A DNA stretch of 64,000 nucleotides from Parerythrobacter jejuensis (lineage in GTDB: Bacteria > Pseudomonadota > Alphaproteobacteria > Sphingomonadales > Sphingomonadaceae), in NCBI RefSeq assembly GCF_039536765.1, contig NZ_BAAAZF010000001.1, positions 1,426,001 through 1,490,000 on the forward strand, written 5' to 3'. The notes beneath the pieces were generated by a model that ran no database searches, had not been told where the DNA came from, and worked only from the letters and a program-made list of their open reading frames with translations. Of this stretch, positions 43,727 to 53,233 are shown piece after piece. Both the position numbers and the translations under genes were made by a program. The first letter of the stretch is position 1. Every line of letters starts with the position of its first letter.

Positions 43727-43760
43727 TGAACGGCTCCGTTCAATTAAACGCTACCGTTCA
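43727..43760. promoter_or_regulatory. Paired inverted repeats, candidate operator between tetR and the exporter operon
   Basis: Site 1 is TGAACGG-ct-CCGTTCA (43727-43742), perfect 7-base arms. Site 2 is TAAACGC-ta-CCGTTCA (43745-43760), whose right half repeats site 1 and whose left half has two mismatches. The centres are 18 bases apart. The pair lies directly before the tetR TTG and overlaps the exporter's upstream region. Confidence 0.7.
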
Positions 43761-43820
43761 ATAATGGCGGTTGCCACTCGAAACAGCAACCCCCACCAGC
43801 AGGCAAAGGTTCCCCACCAC

Positions 43821-44957
43821 ATGCTCTGGATTGCGATCCGTATGCTCACGGGCGACAAGACCAAGTTCTACGGGCTGGTGTTCGGCATTGCCTTTTCGAC
43901 TCTGCTCATCACCCAACAGCTGACTATTTTCGTAAACCTGATCGAACGCGGGGCGAGCGGCACATACAATGTGGGCGAAGCCGAAGTCTGGGTCATGGAT
44001 CCCGTCAGCCGCACCACCGAAGTCAATTTCCCTATGCCCTCGACAGCGCTCGACAAGGTGCGCGGTGTGCCCGGAGTCGAATGGGCCGTGCCGCATTTGC
44101 GCGCCGCAGCATCGGTCCGCACCAAGGAGGGCGATCTTGAAGGGGTCGCGATAATCGGGGTGGATGACGCCACTTTGATCGGATTGCCCAAGAATATGGT
44201 CGCCGGAAGTATCGATGTCCTGTCCCAGCCGGACAGTGTGATCATCGATGACGTGGGCACCATCAATATGTTCGGGGCCGATGTTGATCCGATTGGCGAG
44301 CGACTGGAATTGAATGACCAGCGCGCCGTGGTGCGCGGCATTGCCGATGCCATTCCCAGCTTTACGAGCCAGGTGACCCTCTACACCAAGTACAGCCAGG
44401 CTCTTCGCTATGTGCCCGGCACGCGCAACCGGATGAGCTTCGTTCTCGCCGGTGTGGCAGACGGCCAGACCGCAGGCCAGGTCGCCGACAGGATCGAAGA
44501 GCAAACCGGACTGAAAGCCGAGACGCGCGATGAATTCGCCCAAGCCGGGGTCGACTTTATCGTCCAGAACACCGGCATTCCGACCAATTTCGGTATCACC
44601 GTGGTCCTGGGTTTTGTGGTCGGCGTAGCGATCGTCGGCCTCACTTTCAGCCTCTTCATTCGCGACAACATCAAACAGTTCGGCGCGCTCAAGGCGATCG
44701 GCGTTACCAATGGGCGCATCCTGCGCATGGTTTCGGTACAAGCCGGTCTGGTCGGTTTTATCGGCTACGGCCTCGGCGTGCTGGGTACGGTCGTGTTCCT
44801 GTGGTCTTTCAGCGGCAACCCGTTCTTCAAGGGCTTCTACATCCCGTGGCAAATCCCGCTGATCAGTCTCGTCGCCGTGGTTGTCATTCTGGCGATCACC
44901 GGGACGCTGGCCTTGCGCAGCGTCTTCCAGACCGAGCCGGCATCGGTGTTCAGATAA
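43821..44957 (+). CDS. ABC transporter permease, FtsX/DevC-type
   Basis: A 378-aa MacB/FtsX-like permease. It begins MLWIAIRMLTGDKTKFYGLV, with one N-terminal helix, a large periplasmic domain (about residues 45-265), then three C-terminal helices (GITVVLGFVVGVAIVGLTFS; AGLVGFIGYGLGVLGTVVFL; LISLVAVVVILAITGTLAL). I prefer the ATG at 43821; an in-frame ATG at 43764 sits against the operator without a ribosome site. The stop shares one base with the ATPase ATG (TAATG). It is the first of four exporter genes. Confidence 0.88.
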   Translation: MLWIAIRMLTGDKTKFYGLVFGIAFSTLLITQQLTIFVNLIERGASGTYNVGEAEVWVMDPVSRTTEVNFPMPSTALDKVRGVPGVEWAVPHLRAAASVRTKEGDLEGVAIIGVDDATLIGLPKNMVAGSIDVLSQPDSVIIDDVGTINMFGADVDPIGERLELNDQRAVVRGIADAIPSFTSQVTLYTKYSQALRYVPGTRNRMSFVLAGVADGQTAGQVADRIEEQTGLKAETRDEFAQAGVDFIVQNTGIPTNFGITVVLGFVVGVAIVGLTFSLFIRDNIKQFGALKAIGVTNGRILRMVSVQAGLVGFIGYGLGVLGTVVFLWSFSGNPFFKGFYIPWQIPLISLVAVVVILAITGTLALRSVFQTEPASVFR

Positions 44958-45700
44958 TGGCGACGAAAATGGACACTTCAGCCATCGGAGGCTGCGCACC
45001 CGAAGCCGCCATCTGTGCGCGCGGCGTAACCCGCGATTTCACCTCGGGTCAGCAGGTCATCACCGTATTGCACGGGATCGATGTAGACATCCAGCCGGGC
45101 GAGTTGACCTTCGTGGTGGGCGAATCCGGATCCGGCAAGACGACGTTGATTTCGATCATGTGCGGTATCCTGTGGCCGACCAAAGGCGACATTCGCGTGT
45201 TCGGGACGGATATCTACGATCTGTCCGATACCGACCTGGTCAATTTCCGGCTCGAGAATATCGGCTTCATCTTCCAGCAGTACAATCTGATCCCTTCGAT
45301 CGACGCTGCCTCCAACGCCGCCGTACCCCTGATCGCCAAAGGGATGGATCGCATCGAGGCGCGGGAGAAGGCGAAACTGATGCTGGAAAAGCTCAACATT
45401 CTCGACCAGGCCGACAAGCTCCCCAGCCAGCTTTCCGGTGGCCAGCAACAGCGTGTCGCCATTGCCCGCGCCCTGGTGCACGAGCCGCGACTGGTTGTGT
45501 GTGACGAGCCGACCGCCGCGCTTGATGCGAATTCGGGCCGCCGCGTGATGGACCTGCTGCGCGAAGTGGCTGTGGCGGAGGACCGCGCCTGCATCATCGT
45601 AACCCACGACAACCGCGTATTCGACCTCGCCGACCGTATCCTTGTGCTCGAGGACGGCAAGATAACCCATGACGGCACAGACATGCCGGACGGCCACTAG
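44957..45700 (+). CDS. ABC transporter ATP-binding protein (MacB/DevA-type)
   Basis: A 247-aa ATPase with Walker [15 protein letters not shown]-loop [11 protein letters not shown], signature [15 protein letters not shown], Walker [13 protein letters not shown] and the switch His in IIVTHDNRV. It powers the permease encoded just upstream, whose stop overlaps its ATG by one base. The subgroup (LolD/MacB/DevA) exports substrates from the inner membrane or periplasm rather than importing them. Confidence 0.94.
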   Translation: MATKMDTSAIGGCAPEAAICARGVTRDFTSGQQVITVLHGIDVDIQPGELTFVVGESGSGKTTLISIMCGILWPTKGDIRVFGTDIYDLSDTDLVNFRLENIGFIFQQYNLIPSIDAASNAAVPLIAKGMDRIEAREKAKLMLEKLNILDQADKLPSQLSGGQQQRVAIARALVHEPRLVVCDEPTAALDANSGRRVMDLLREVAVAEDRACIIVTHDNRVFDLADRILVLEDGKITHDGTDMPDGH

Positions 45701-45709
45701 GAATAGATC

Positions 45710-46726
45710 ATGGCTCTTCTCCCCGAAAATTTCAGTTTCTCCCGCAAGGCGCTGCCGGTCATTGCCGTGATCGGCCTCGTCCTGGCAGTCATCTTCATCT
45801 GGAACGGCCTGCCCGATCGCCAGCTGGAAGAACCAGAGCGCGAACCACCGCGAGCGACCGGCGATCTCGCCAATGCCGCGCGCGTCGCCGGAGCCGGCGT
45901 TGTCGAGCCGTCGAGTGAGACGATCCAGATCGGCACCGCATTGTCCGGCCTGGTGACGGATTTACGAGTGCAACCGGGTGATTTCGTCGAGAAGGGCCAG
46001 CCGCTCTTTACTGTCGACACGCGCGCTATCCGCGCGCAGTTGCAGCAGGCCAATGCTTCGATTGGTGAAGCACGCGCCACTATTGCCGAGGCGCAAACAG
46101 CCCAGGCCACAGCATCACGACAACTCGCGCTCTATCGCAATGTCGATGACCCTGCTGCGGTCAGCCAGTCCGAAGTCATTCGCGCCGAGGGCGAGGCATC
46201 GGCTGCGCGGACCCGTTTGCAACTGGCCCGGGCCCGCCTCGATGCGGCCCAGGCGCTGGCAGGCAGTGCCCGCACCGAGCTTGGCCGCGCGACAGTGCGC
46301 GCACCGATTGCGGGTGAAATCCTGGCGGTGAATATCCGTCCGGGTGAGTTCCTTTCGACCATGGGCGGGGGTTCCACACCCTTCATAGAAATGGGCGAAA
46401 CCAGGCCGCTTCACATCCGGGTCGATATTGACGAGGAACAGGCTCCGCGCGTTGCCATGGGCGAGCCTGCCATCGTCTCGCCTAGGGGCGCAGCCGATCG
46501 CCAGGTGGAAGCCACTTTCGTCCGTGCCGAACCATTGGTGGTGCCCAAGCGGTCGCTGACCAATAGCGCCAGTGAGAGAGTTGATGTTCGCGTGCTGCAG
46601 GTGATCTACCAACTGCCCGAGACCGACGGCCTGTTCCGTGTCGGCCAGCAAATCGATGCCTTCATCCCGGCCAAGACCAACTCTGAACCCGCGAAGGCAA
46701 GCAGCCAAGCGGAGCAGGGAGAATAG
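45710..46726 (+). CDS. HlyD/DevB-type periplasmic adaptor protein
   Basis: A 338-aa membrane fusion protein. It has an N-terminal anchor (about residues 15-31), the lipoyl half-motifs GLVTDLRVQPGDFVEKGQPLF and GRATVRAPIAGEILAVNIRPGE, an alpha-helical coiled hairpin between them, and a beta-barrel region. It should link the ABC pair to the outer-membrane channel. It starts 9 bases after the ATPase gene. Confidence 0.92.
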   Translation: MALLPENFSFSRKALPVIAVIGLVLAVIFIWNGLPDRQLEEPEREPPRATGDLANAARVAGAGVVEPSSETIQIGTALSGLVTDLRVQPGDFVEKGQPLFTVDTRAIRAQLQQANASIGEARATIAEAQTAQATASRQLALYRNVDDPAAVSQSEVIRAEGEASAARTRLQLARARLDAAQALAGSARTELGRATVRAPIAGEILAVNIRPGEFLSTMGGGSTPFIEMGETRPLHIRVDIDEEQAPRVAMGEPAIVSPRGAADRQVEATFVRAEPLVVPKRSLTNSASERVDVRVLQVIYQLPETDGLFRVGQQIDAFIPAKTNSEPAKASSQAEQGE

Positions 46727-46728
46727 CG

Positions 46729-48150
46729 ATGCGCGCTGCCTATCCCCTGGTCGCAGCGCTCGCTCTGGGCGCATGTGTCGCCGGGCCACCGCCTGAAATC
46801 GACACTACGCCTCCTCCTTTGCCGGGCGAATTCGCGTTCACACCTGATAGCGCTACCGGTGCATCGCTGGCTGCCTTGCTGCCCAGTGGCGATCCGGCTT
46901 TTGCCGACCTGTCTGCACTGGCATTGTCCGATGCCCCCACTCTGGCGCAAGCTGCCGCACGGATCGAAGCCGCACGAGCCGGAGCGGCTGGCGCGGGCGC
47001 GAACCGCCTGCCCAACATCACGGCTGATGCATCGATCACCGGCACCCGCACCAATCCCGCGCAATTCGGAGGTGCGCTACCACCCGGTATCTCGATTGAT
47101 ACCGAGCAGGTCGCCTATGGGGCCAATTTGCGTGCAAGCTGGGACCTGGACCTGTTTGGCCGCCTCCGCGCGCGCGAACGCGCCGCCATGGCCCGACTGG
47201 GTGCCGCTACTGCCGAAGCCACTGCGGTCCGGAATGCCTTGCTGGCGGAGATCGCCGCATCGGTGATCGACTGGCGCACCCTCGCCGCACGTCAGAATGC
47301 CTTGCAACAGGATCTGGAAGCTTCCGAGGGCCTAGCCCGCCTTGCCGGAACCCGCGAGCGGGCGGGATTGTCGCCCGGCTTTGACCGGGTCCGCGCCGAA
47401 AGCGTTGCCGAGGCCAGCCGCAGCAGGATCGCTGCACTGGCCAGCGAACGCGCGCGCATCGCGGGTCGCTTGGTGACACTGACCGGCCAGCCGGGCCAGA
47501 AAGTACTGGAATTGCTCCGGCAACCGGCACCCGACCCGGCCCAACCCGCCGCCCCGGCATCCTTGCCCAGCCAATTGCTTGCCAACCGGCCGGATGTCCT
47601 TGCTGCCGCAGCCAATCTGGCAGCTGCTGACGCCGAATTGGCCGCATCGGCTGCCAACCGCTTCCCGCAGCTCACGCTTTCTGCTGCCTTGGGACTGCTG
47701 GCGTTCGACCTCGGCAATCTTTTTGACGATGGCTCTGCGGTCGGCACCGCCGGCGGTTCATTGCTGGCACCTTTGCTCGATTTCGGGCGCATCCAGGCGC
47801 AGATTGATGCCTCGGCTGCCGACAAGCAGCTGGCCTTTGCCAGCTATCGTAATGCTGTTTTCACCGCACTGGGTGATGCCGAGACTGGCTACGGACTGGT
47901 CGCGGCCGCTGATCGCGAACTCGCCGCCGCTGAGCGCGAGACCGCCAGTGCCGAAAGGGCAGCCAAGCTCGCCGACACGCGGTATCGGGCTGGCCTGTCA
48001 GACTTCCTGACTGTGCTCGAAGCCAGGCGCGCCGCCGATGCCAGCGGCGAGCGAGCCGCAGCGGCGCGGGGCCGTGCCGAACGCGCCCGGGTCTTATTGT
48101 GGCAAGCGCTCGGGGGCGATCAGCCGACCAGCCGGTCTATCAGCCAGTAA
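46729..48150 (+). CDS. Outer-membrane efflux lipoprotein, NodT/TolC family
   Basis: A 473-aa TolC-fold protein with lipobox ALGAC near residue 16. Two OEP repeats are seen. LSDAPTLAQAAARIEAARAG and LRASWDLDLFGRLRARERAA are in the first, and LLANRPDVLAAAANLAAADA with FPQLTLSAALG and TRYRAGLSDFLTVLEARR are in the second. It supplies the outer-membrane channel of the tripartite exporter and starts 2 bases after the adaptor gene. Its 3' end overlaps the convergent HupE/UreJ gene by 31 bases. Confidence 0.92.
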   Translation: MRAAYPLVAALALGACVAGPPPEIDTTPPPLPGEFAFTPDSATGASLAALLPSGDPAFADLSALALSDAPTLAQAAARIEAARAGAAGAGANRLPNITADASITGTRTNPAQFGGALPPGISIDTEQVAYGANLRASWDLDLFGRLRARERAAMARLGAATAEATAVRNALLAEIAASVIDWRTLAARQNALQQDLEASEGLARLAGTRERAGLSPGFDRVRAESVAEASRSRIAALASERARIAGRLVTLTGQPGQKVLELLRQPAPDPAQPAAPASLPSQLLANRPDVLAAAANLAAADAELAASAANRFPQLTLSAALGLLAFDLGNLFDDGSAVGTAGGSLLAPLLDFGRIQAQIDASAADKQLAFASYRNAVFTALGDAETGYGLVAAADRELAAAERETASAERAAKLADTRYRAGLSDFLTVLEARRAADASGERAAAARGRAERARVLLWQALGGDQPTSRSISQ

Positions 48151-49106
48151 GTGCCGGTGATCCCTATCGCATAGCTGGCAATACGGATGACAGGCTCCAG
48201 ACGGGCAGGCTGGATCAGGCGCAGCGCCGCGATCGCAAGCAATACCAGCGCGACCACGGCCAGCTGGCCGGCTTCGACGCCCAGATTGAACGATATGAGG
48301 GCGGCAGGCACGTCACCTTCGGGCAGGCCGATTTCGTTGAGCGCACCGGCAAAGCCGAAGCCGTGGATCAGGCCGAACAGAAAGGCGACAAGCCACGGCC
48401 AGCGGCGCGTCCAGGTCATGCTATCGCGGCGCAGGCCCTCGACTGCCAGCAAGACAATCGATAGCGCGATGACGGCTTCAACCGGCCTACCTGGCAGGCC
48501 GACCAACCCCAGGGTCACACCCGCCAGTGTCAGCGAATGCGCCACGGTAAAGGCGGTAACGGCCTTGGCCACATCCCAACCGCGCCGGACCAGCAGGACC
48601 AGCGCAATCACAAACAGCAGGTGGTCCCACCCTTCCAGGATATGCTCGATCCCGAGCACGAAATAGCTACGCCAGACTTCCCAGCCCGTGGGCTCTGCGA
48701 TGATGGTCGCAATGGGCGCGTTTTCGGTGAGGCGGAATGTCTGCACCGGGTCTTCCAGCGGTGCGACCCGCAGCAAGACGTCACCACCGCCGAAAATCGC
48801 CTCGAACCCGATCTGCCCGCCTGCCACCGGGCCGCTACATTGGACCGTGGCCGATCCAATCAGTGCCAGCGGGGCCGAACGTGCAACGGGCTCCCCAAGT
48901 ATTGTACAAGCTTCAGGCAAGATCGGCACCGCCAATTCGGCAGGGCCAGGCGCAGGCAAGGGTTGTTTCCAGTTGAGTTGCCATTGATCGGCGGCGATCT
49001 CTGCGAATTCGACAAAGCCCGGTCGCAATTCATCCGCCCATGCCGGGACAGCCCCCACCAACGTGGCGGACACCAGCGTGGTAATCGCCAACAGGCGAGC
49101 AATCAC
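48120..49106 (-). CDS. HupE/UreJ-family membrane protein
   Basis: A 328-aa protein with a signal peptide (LLAITTLVSATLVGAVPAWA), an N-terminal periplasmic domain of about 130 residues, and a C-terminal membrane domain with at least six helices. The family core is FVLGIEHILEGWDHLLFVIAL, TAFTVAHSLTLAG and FGLIHGFGFAGAL; its histidines suggest metal (nickel or cobalt) transport, but the long version found here is of unproven function. The start is the GTG at 49106, overlapping the PPIase stop (GTGA). It is the last gene of the DUF3604-PPIase-HupE cassette. Confidence 0.88.
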   Translation of the reverse strand: MIARLLAITTLVSATLVGAVPAWADELRPGFVEFAEIAADQWQLNWKQPLPAPGPAELAVPILPEACTILGEPVARSAPLALIGSATVQCSGPVAGGQIGFEAIFGGGDVLLRVAPLEDPVQTFRLTENAPIATIIAEPTGWEVWRSYFVLGIEHILEGWDHLLFVIALVLLVRRGWDVAKAVTAFTVAHSLTLAGVTLGLVGLPGRPVEAVIALSIVLLAVEGLRRDSMTWTRRWPWLVAFLFGLIHGFGFAGALNEIGLPEGDVPAALISFNLGVEAGQLAVVALVLLAIAALRLIQPARLEPVIRIASYAIGITGTYWLIDRLVG

Positions 49107-49927
49107 CGGTCGATCTCTACGGTGTAGGCATCGCGCAGAAGGGCGTAGGCCTGGTCTTCGCGCGATTGCGCCGTGGCAAGGCGCCAATCATTCGTCACAC
49201 GCTGGCGAATATCGGCGAGCGCCGGGATGCTTTCGCTTTTGCGTGCACGCAACCGCACCATGTGCCAGCCAAGACCGGACCGGACAGGGCCGCTCCAGGC
49301 ATTGCCAACCTCCATCGCAGCAAGTTCGTCGGCAAAGGCTGTGCCGAATTGCGCGCCGACCGCTTGCAATTGCCGCTCCTCGACAACAGCAGGCAGCGAA
49401 ACCGGCTCACCGACACTGCGCCAATCCTCCCCGGCAGATTGCAGCTGCGCTGTCACTGCGTCCGTATCAGGCGCCTGTGCGAACCAGACCTGGTCGAAAC
49501 TGGCTGTGCTCTTATCGGCATAGCGCGCAGCATTGGCTGCAAACCACTCTTCCAGTTCGGAATCGCTCGGTTCGACCGCTTCGGCAGAGGAAGCGGCGAG
49601 GAAGTCCATCTTCTTGGCCAGGCGTCGGCGCACCACCGGATCGCCTGCATCGAGGCCCAGCCGCAGGGCTTCGCGATAAAGGACCTCCTCACGCACCCAT
49701 TGCTCGATCAGCCCGTCCAGCTCGCTATCGGTGGGCGGGCGCTGCACGGTACGTTCGAACTGCAACGCGATTTGCGCCTGCGTTTCGCGGTCGACATCGA
49801 TTAACCTGCTGGCAGGATCAGTTTCTTCGCCCCGCCACGCGAACAGGGCAAATATCAGCAGCCCGCCAAGCAGGAAATGGACGAGTGGTTCGCGCACCCA
49901 TTGGCGCGCGCGCTCTTCAAGTGTCAC
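49103..49927 (-). CDS. Membrane-anchored parvulin-type peptidyl-prolyl isomerase
   Basis: A 274-aa protein with one N-terminal membrane helix (about residues 18-29, HFLLGGLLIFALFA). A SurA/PpiC-like helical region follows (LIEQWVREEVLYREALRLGL), then a rotamase domain (about 140-235) containing WFAQAPD and WSGPVRSGLGWHMVRLRARK. It faces the periplasm. The ATG overlaps the DUF3604 stop and its own stop overlaps the HupE start, so all three are coupled. Confidence 0.88.
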   Translation of the reverse strand: MTLEERARQWVREPLVHFLLGGLLIFALFAWRGEETDPASRLIDVDRETQAQIALQFERTVQRPPTDSELDGLIEQWVREEVLYREALRLGLDAGDPVVRRRLAKKMDFLAASSAEAVEPSDSELEEWFAANAARYADKSTASFDQVWFAQAPDTDAVTAQLQSAGEDWRSVGEPVSLPAVVEERQLQAVGAQFGTAFADELAAMEVGNAWSGPVRSGLGWHMVRLRARKSESIPALADIRQRVTNDWRLATAQSREDQAYALLRDAYTVEIDR

Positions 49928-51840
49928 GCATCATCGCTCTTCGGCAGCAGCCAGATGGGTGAGGTATAGGCGCGTTCCTGCACCACCTTCACCACCTCGT
50001 CCGGCAAGGTCAGGTCAAACATGATCGCATCGAACAAGACCCACCGTGGGGTCGGGATTTCAATCACCCGGACATAGTAGAAAGCGCGCTGGCCCTCGCG
50101 ATATTCCGGATCGGACCAGACCGTGCGCAATTGGGCTGCGCCGATATCGTTGGTGTAGCTTGCCTTGCTTTCGTCGACCGTGCTGCCAATGGCCGGAACC
50201 TTGCTACCCACAGCCGCGCGGTTTTCCTGGTCGGCCCAAACCACATCGAACACGCGTTCCTGCGTTTGACCGCTGGCATCAACCCAGCCTTTCACCACCT
50301 GGACACGGTCCAGATTGGCGCCCTCGGGATCCTTAAGTGCTTCGATCACAAAGCTCGGCGCGCTGCCCCTATCATCCAGTACGCCGCCCATCGGCACACC
50401 ATTGGCATAGCCGTTTTCGACCCAGTCCGTGCCGAAGGAATTTTCGCCGAAATCAAAGCCTCCGAAAACCCGCACACTCATGCGCGAACCGGTGGTGGCG
50501 TAAACTTCACGGCGTTTGAAAGCATCGAAGATCTCGGCCCGCGTGTTTCCGCGCGCCCAAGCCGCAGCATACCCGCTGGCCAGGTAATGCCAGCCAAATC
50601 GCCCCTGCCGCGTCCCGAGGTTCTGGCCTCTCATCGCTCTTTCGGCTTTTGGCTCATTGCCCGTGTGCTTGCCGAAGAAATTATCCTCATCCGCCGTAGC
50701 GAGCGCTGTATGCGAATCCGTCGATCCGATCAGACCGAAGCGATAGGGATTGACGCCCAAGCGCTGCTCGATCGAAAGGCCACGTTTGAGCGCCTCACGA
50801 ACGTAGCTGCCGCCATACATGTCTGGCGTGGCCCGCTCGTTCATTGGCAAGTTGCCAAGCTCCCACCCCCACACGCCGTATCCGGCGAATTCGTCATTGG
50901 GCGAAAGGAACGGGTGGCTCTCGCTATCACCCTTGATCTGTGTGACTTCAACCACAGGCTCCCAACGGGCGCGTTTGGATGCGTAATCCTCGCTCATCGG
51001 CTGGCCATCAGGGCCTCTCATTTCGAACATGATGCCATTCGACAGGTTCGAATTATGCGGAATCGCCAGCGCCCCACCACCGGTGCTTTCTTCGTAGGCG
51101 GCCAAATAGTCCCACAGCCCTTCGACTTCGCCATCGAGGCCGGGATAGGGCAGAGTATCGCCAATCGTCGGCGCCCCGTCACGGAACATCACCACACGGT
51201 GGAGGTTGTTACCGTCCGGCATCAGCGTCCATTCGAAGCCTGCGAACGCGGTGAACTTGCCCGGTTCGTTGAACAGGTCGACGATCCGCAAATGCTCCTG
51301 CCAGATGTCTTGCGTGGCTTGCCGGTTGGCTTCCGGGTCGCGCATCGCTTCGGGAATTTCGTCATTGGCCGCTGCATCAATCAACTCTGCCACCGCCCGA
51401 ACGGAATCGTCACCGCCCGCACGCAGCATTTCCTGCCAGCGCTTAAGCGTCGGATCGCGCACCAGGACGCTCGGCGCATTCATCAACCTCTTGGTAGCGC
51501 CAAGAGCGTCCGAGTGGTCGGCAATCACGAGAAAATCGAGCGGCCTTGCCAGTTGCGCTTCCCGGCCCGTGGTCGATGTGACTTTGTCGCCGCGCGCAAA
51601 CCTCAGCGCCTCTTCGGGTCCGATCCGGACACCGAAGCCAAACGCATCGACGGAGTTGTCCGTATGCAAGTGCGTGTCGCCCCAATAGACACGATCGGGG
51701 TAAGCTGCGAGTTCGACAGAGCCTTCGCCATTGCTGGCCTGGGTCGCATTCGCACGCTCCTTGAACATGCCAGTGTACCACGCCGCGCCACCAGCGAGCG
51801 CCACTGCCGCGACACCGGCCGCGATCCATCTCTTGCGCAT
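49924..51840 (-). CDS. DUF3604 family exported protein (PHP-like)
   Basis: A 638-aa protein with a single N-terminal helix or signal (about residues 5-24), then the DUF3604 domain: YWGDTHLHTDNSVDAFGFG, LDFLVIADHSDALGA, FAGFEWTLMPDGNNLHRVV and LIGSTDSHTALATADEDNFFG. The His/Asp spacing recalls metal-dependent PHP phosphoesterases. The substrate is unknown. The ATG at 51840 follows GGAGGGG; the frame extends upstream to 51978 without merit. It is the first gene of the cassette with PPIase and HupE. Confidence 0.9.
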   Translation of the reverse strand: MRKRWIAAGVAAVALAGGAAWYTGMFKERANATQASNGEGSVELAAYPDRVYWGDTHLHTDNSVDAFGFGVRIGPEEALRFARGDKVTSTTGREAQLARPLDFLVIADHSDALGATKRLMNAPSVLVRDPTLKRWQEMLRAGGDDSVRAVAELIDAAANDEIPEAMRDPEANRQATQDIWQEHLRIVDLFNEPGKFTAFAGFEWTLMPDGNNLHRVVMFRDGAPTIGDTLPYPGLDGEVEGLWDYLAAYEESTGGGALAIPHNSNLSNGIMFEMRGPDGQPMSEDYASKRARWEPVVEVTQIKGDSESHPFLSPNDEFAGYGVWGWELGNLPMNERATPDMYGGSYVREALKRGLSIEQRLGVNPYRFGLIGSTDSHTALATADEDNFFGKHTGNEPKAERAMRGQNLGTRQGRFGWHYLASGYAAAWARGNTRAEIFDAFKRREVYATTGSRMSVRVFGGFDFGENSFGTDWVENGYANGVPMGGVLDDRGSAPSFVIEALKDPEGANLDRVQVVKGWVDASGQTQERVFDVVWADQENRAAVGSKVPAIGSTVDESKASYTNDIGAAQLRTVWSDPEYREGQRAFYYVRVIEIPTPRWVLFDAIMFDLTLPDEVVKVVQERAYTSPIWLLPKSDDA

Positions 51841-51961
51841 GGTTCCCCTCCCTATGCGTTTTGTTATGCAACCAGACTGCGCACGCGCTACCCAAACGTC
51901 AAGGGCGAGGCGACGCCATAGCGCTGCCCCGCCCCGGAAATTGCGACCGAATTCTCCCCGA

Positions 51962-53125
51962 CTACATCGAACGCGCAATCAGCATTTTCATCACTTCGTT
52001 CGAACCACCGAATATCCGTGAGATACGGCTGTCGCGATACATTTTCGCAATCGGGTATTCGTTGATGTAACCCGCGCCGCCATGCAGCTGGAGACATTTA
52101 TCGACCACTTCACTCTGCAGCTCGGTGACCCAGTATTTGGCCATCGCGGCGGTGGCGACGTCCAGCTCGCCTTTGAGCAGCTTGGCGATGCAGTCATTGA
52201 CGAATACCCGCGCTGCGGTGCCACGGGCCTTGAGATCTGCGAGGACGAACTGCGTGTTCTGGAAATCCCAGATCGTTTGTCCGAATGCCTTGCGCTCCTT
52301 GACATATTCGAGGGTGGTTTCGAGTGCTTTCTCGATCCCGGTGGCCGCGCCCATGGCGATCACAAGCCGCTCCTGCGCAAGCTCGCCCATCAACTGGTAG
52401 AAGCCCTTGCCTTCGACCCCCCCGAGCACATTCTCTGCCGGCACGAAGACATTGTCGAAGAACAGCTCCGACGTATCTGCCGCGTCCAACCCGATCTTGT
52501 CGAGCTTCTTGCCACGCTCGAAGCCTTCCGCGCCTTCGGTCTCCAGCAGCATCAGCGAAATGCCTTTGGCCCGTTCGTTGGGATCGGTCTTGGCGACCAC
52601 CACGATGAAGTCCGCTGTCTGGCCGTTGGAGATATACGTCTTGGACCCGTTTATGCGGTAGCCATTACCATCCTTGAGCGCCGTCGTGGTGATGCTCTGC
52701 AAGTCGGAACCGACACCCGGCTCGGTCATGGCAATCGCGCTGACCAGATCGCCGGTGACCAGCTTGGGCAGATATTTCTTCTTCTGCTCTTCCGTGCCGT
52801 GGCGCACGAGATAGGGCAGGATGATGGTGTTGTGCAGGCTAGCTGCGAAGCCGTCGACGCCGTGCTTGGCCTGTTGGTCAAGAATGACCATATCATGACG
52901 GAAATCACCACCGTGGCCGCCATATTCTTCCGGTACCGAGACGCCGAGCAAGCCCGCAGCGCCCGCTTCGTTCCAGAATCCGCGCTCTACCTGCCCGTTG
53001 TCGCGCCAGCTTTGCACGCGCTTTTCCGGTGCATGCTGAGCAAAGAACTTGCCCACGGCATCGGCGAAGATCGAGATCTCCTCGTCTTCCATGAATTCGG
53101 GCTGGGGTACATCAATCGCGGGCAT
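51962..53125 (-). CDS. Acyl-CoA dehydrogenase (LCAD/IVD-type catalytic base)
   Basis: A 387-aa FAD enzyme making the first oxidation of an acyl-CoA. Motifs are AIAMTEPGVGSDLQSI, NGSKTYISNGQTADF, ERKAFGQTIWDFQNTQF and LQLHGGAGYINEYPIAKMYRD. The C-terminal position that is catalytic Glu in MCAD is Gly here (RIFGGSNEV). Instead Glu of LAQERLVIA (about residue 250) fits the catalytic base of long-chain and isovaleryl-CoA dehydrogenases. It lies next to, and divergent from, an alpha/beta hydrolase gene. Confidence 0.93.
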   Translation of the reverse strand: MPAIDVPQPEFMEDEEISIFADAVGKFFAQHAPEKRVQSWRDNGQVERGFWNEAGAAGLLGVSVPEEYGGHGGDFRHDMVILDQQAKHGVDGFAASLHNTIILPYLVRHGTEEQKKKYLPKLVTGDLVSAIAMTEPGVGSDLQSITTTALKDGNGYRINGSKTYISNGQTADFIVVVAKTDPNERAKGISLMLLETEGAEGFERGKKLDKIGLDAADTSELFFDNVFVPAENVLGGVEGKGFYQLMGELAQERLVIAMGAATGIEKALETTLEYVKERKAFGQTIWDFQNTQFVLADLKARGTAARVFVNDCIAKLLKGELDVATAAMAKYWVTELQSEVVDKCLQLHGGAGYINEYPIAKMYRDSRISRIFGGSNEVMKMLIARSM

Positions 53126-53233
53126 GGATTATCCTCTCACATGTTTTTCGTGTTGCCACGCACCGTATCATGTCGGTAGCGGACTGCAACGCATTCAAAA
53201 GACCGTAACCGACCCCCTGCAGCGGAGCGCCCG

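Noticed and set aside
49924-51978. Upstream extension of the DUF3604 protein to 51978
   Set aside because: The added 46 residues are Arg/Trp-rich with no match to an export signal, while the ATG at 51840 has a strong ribosome site and opens a plausible signal peptide.
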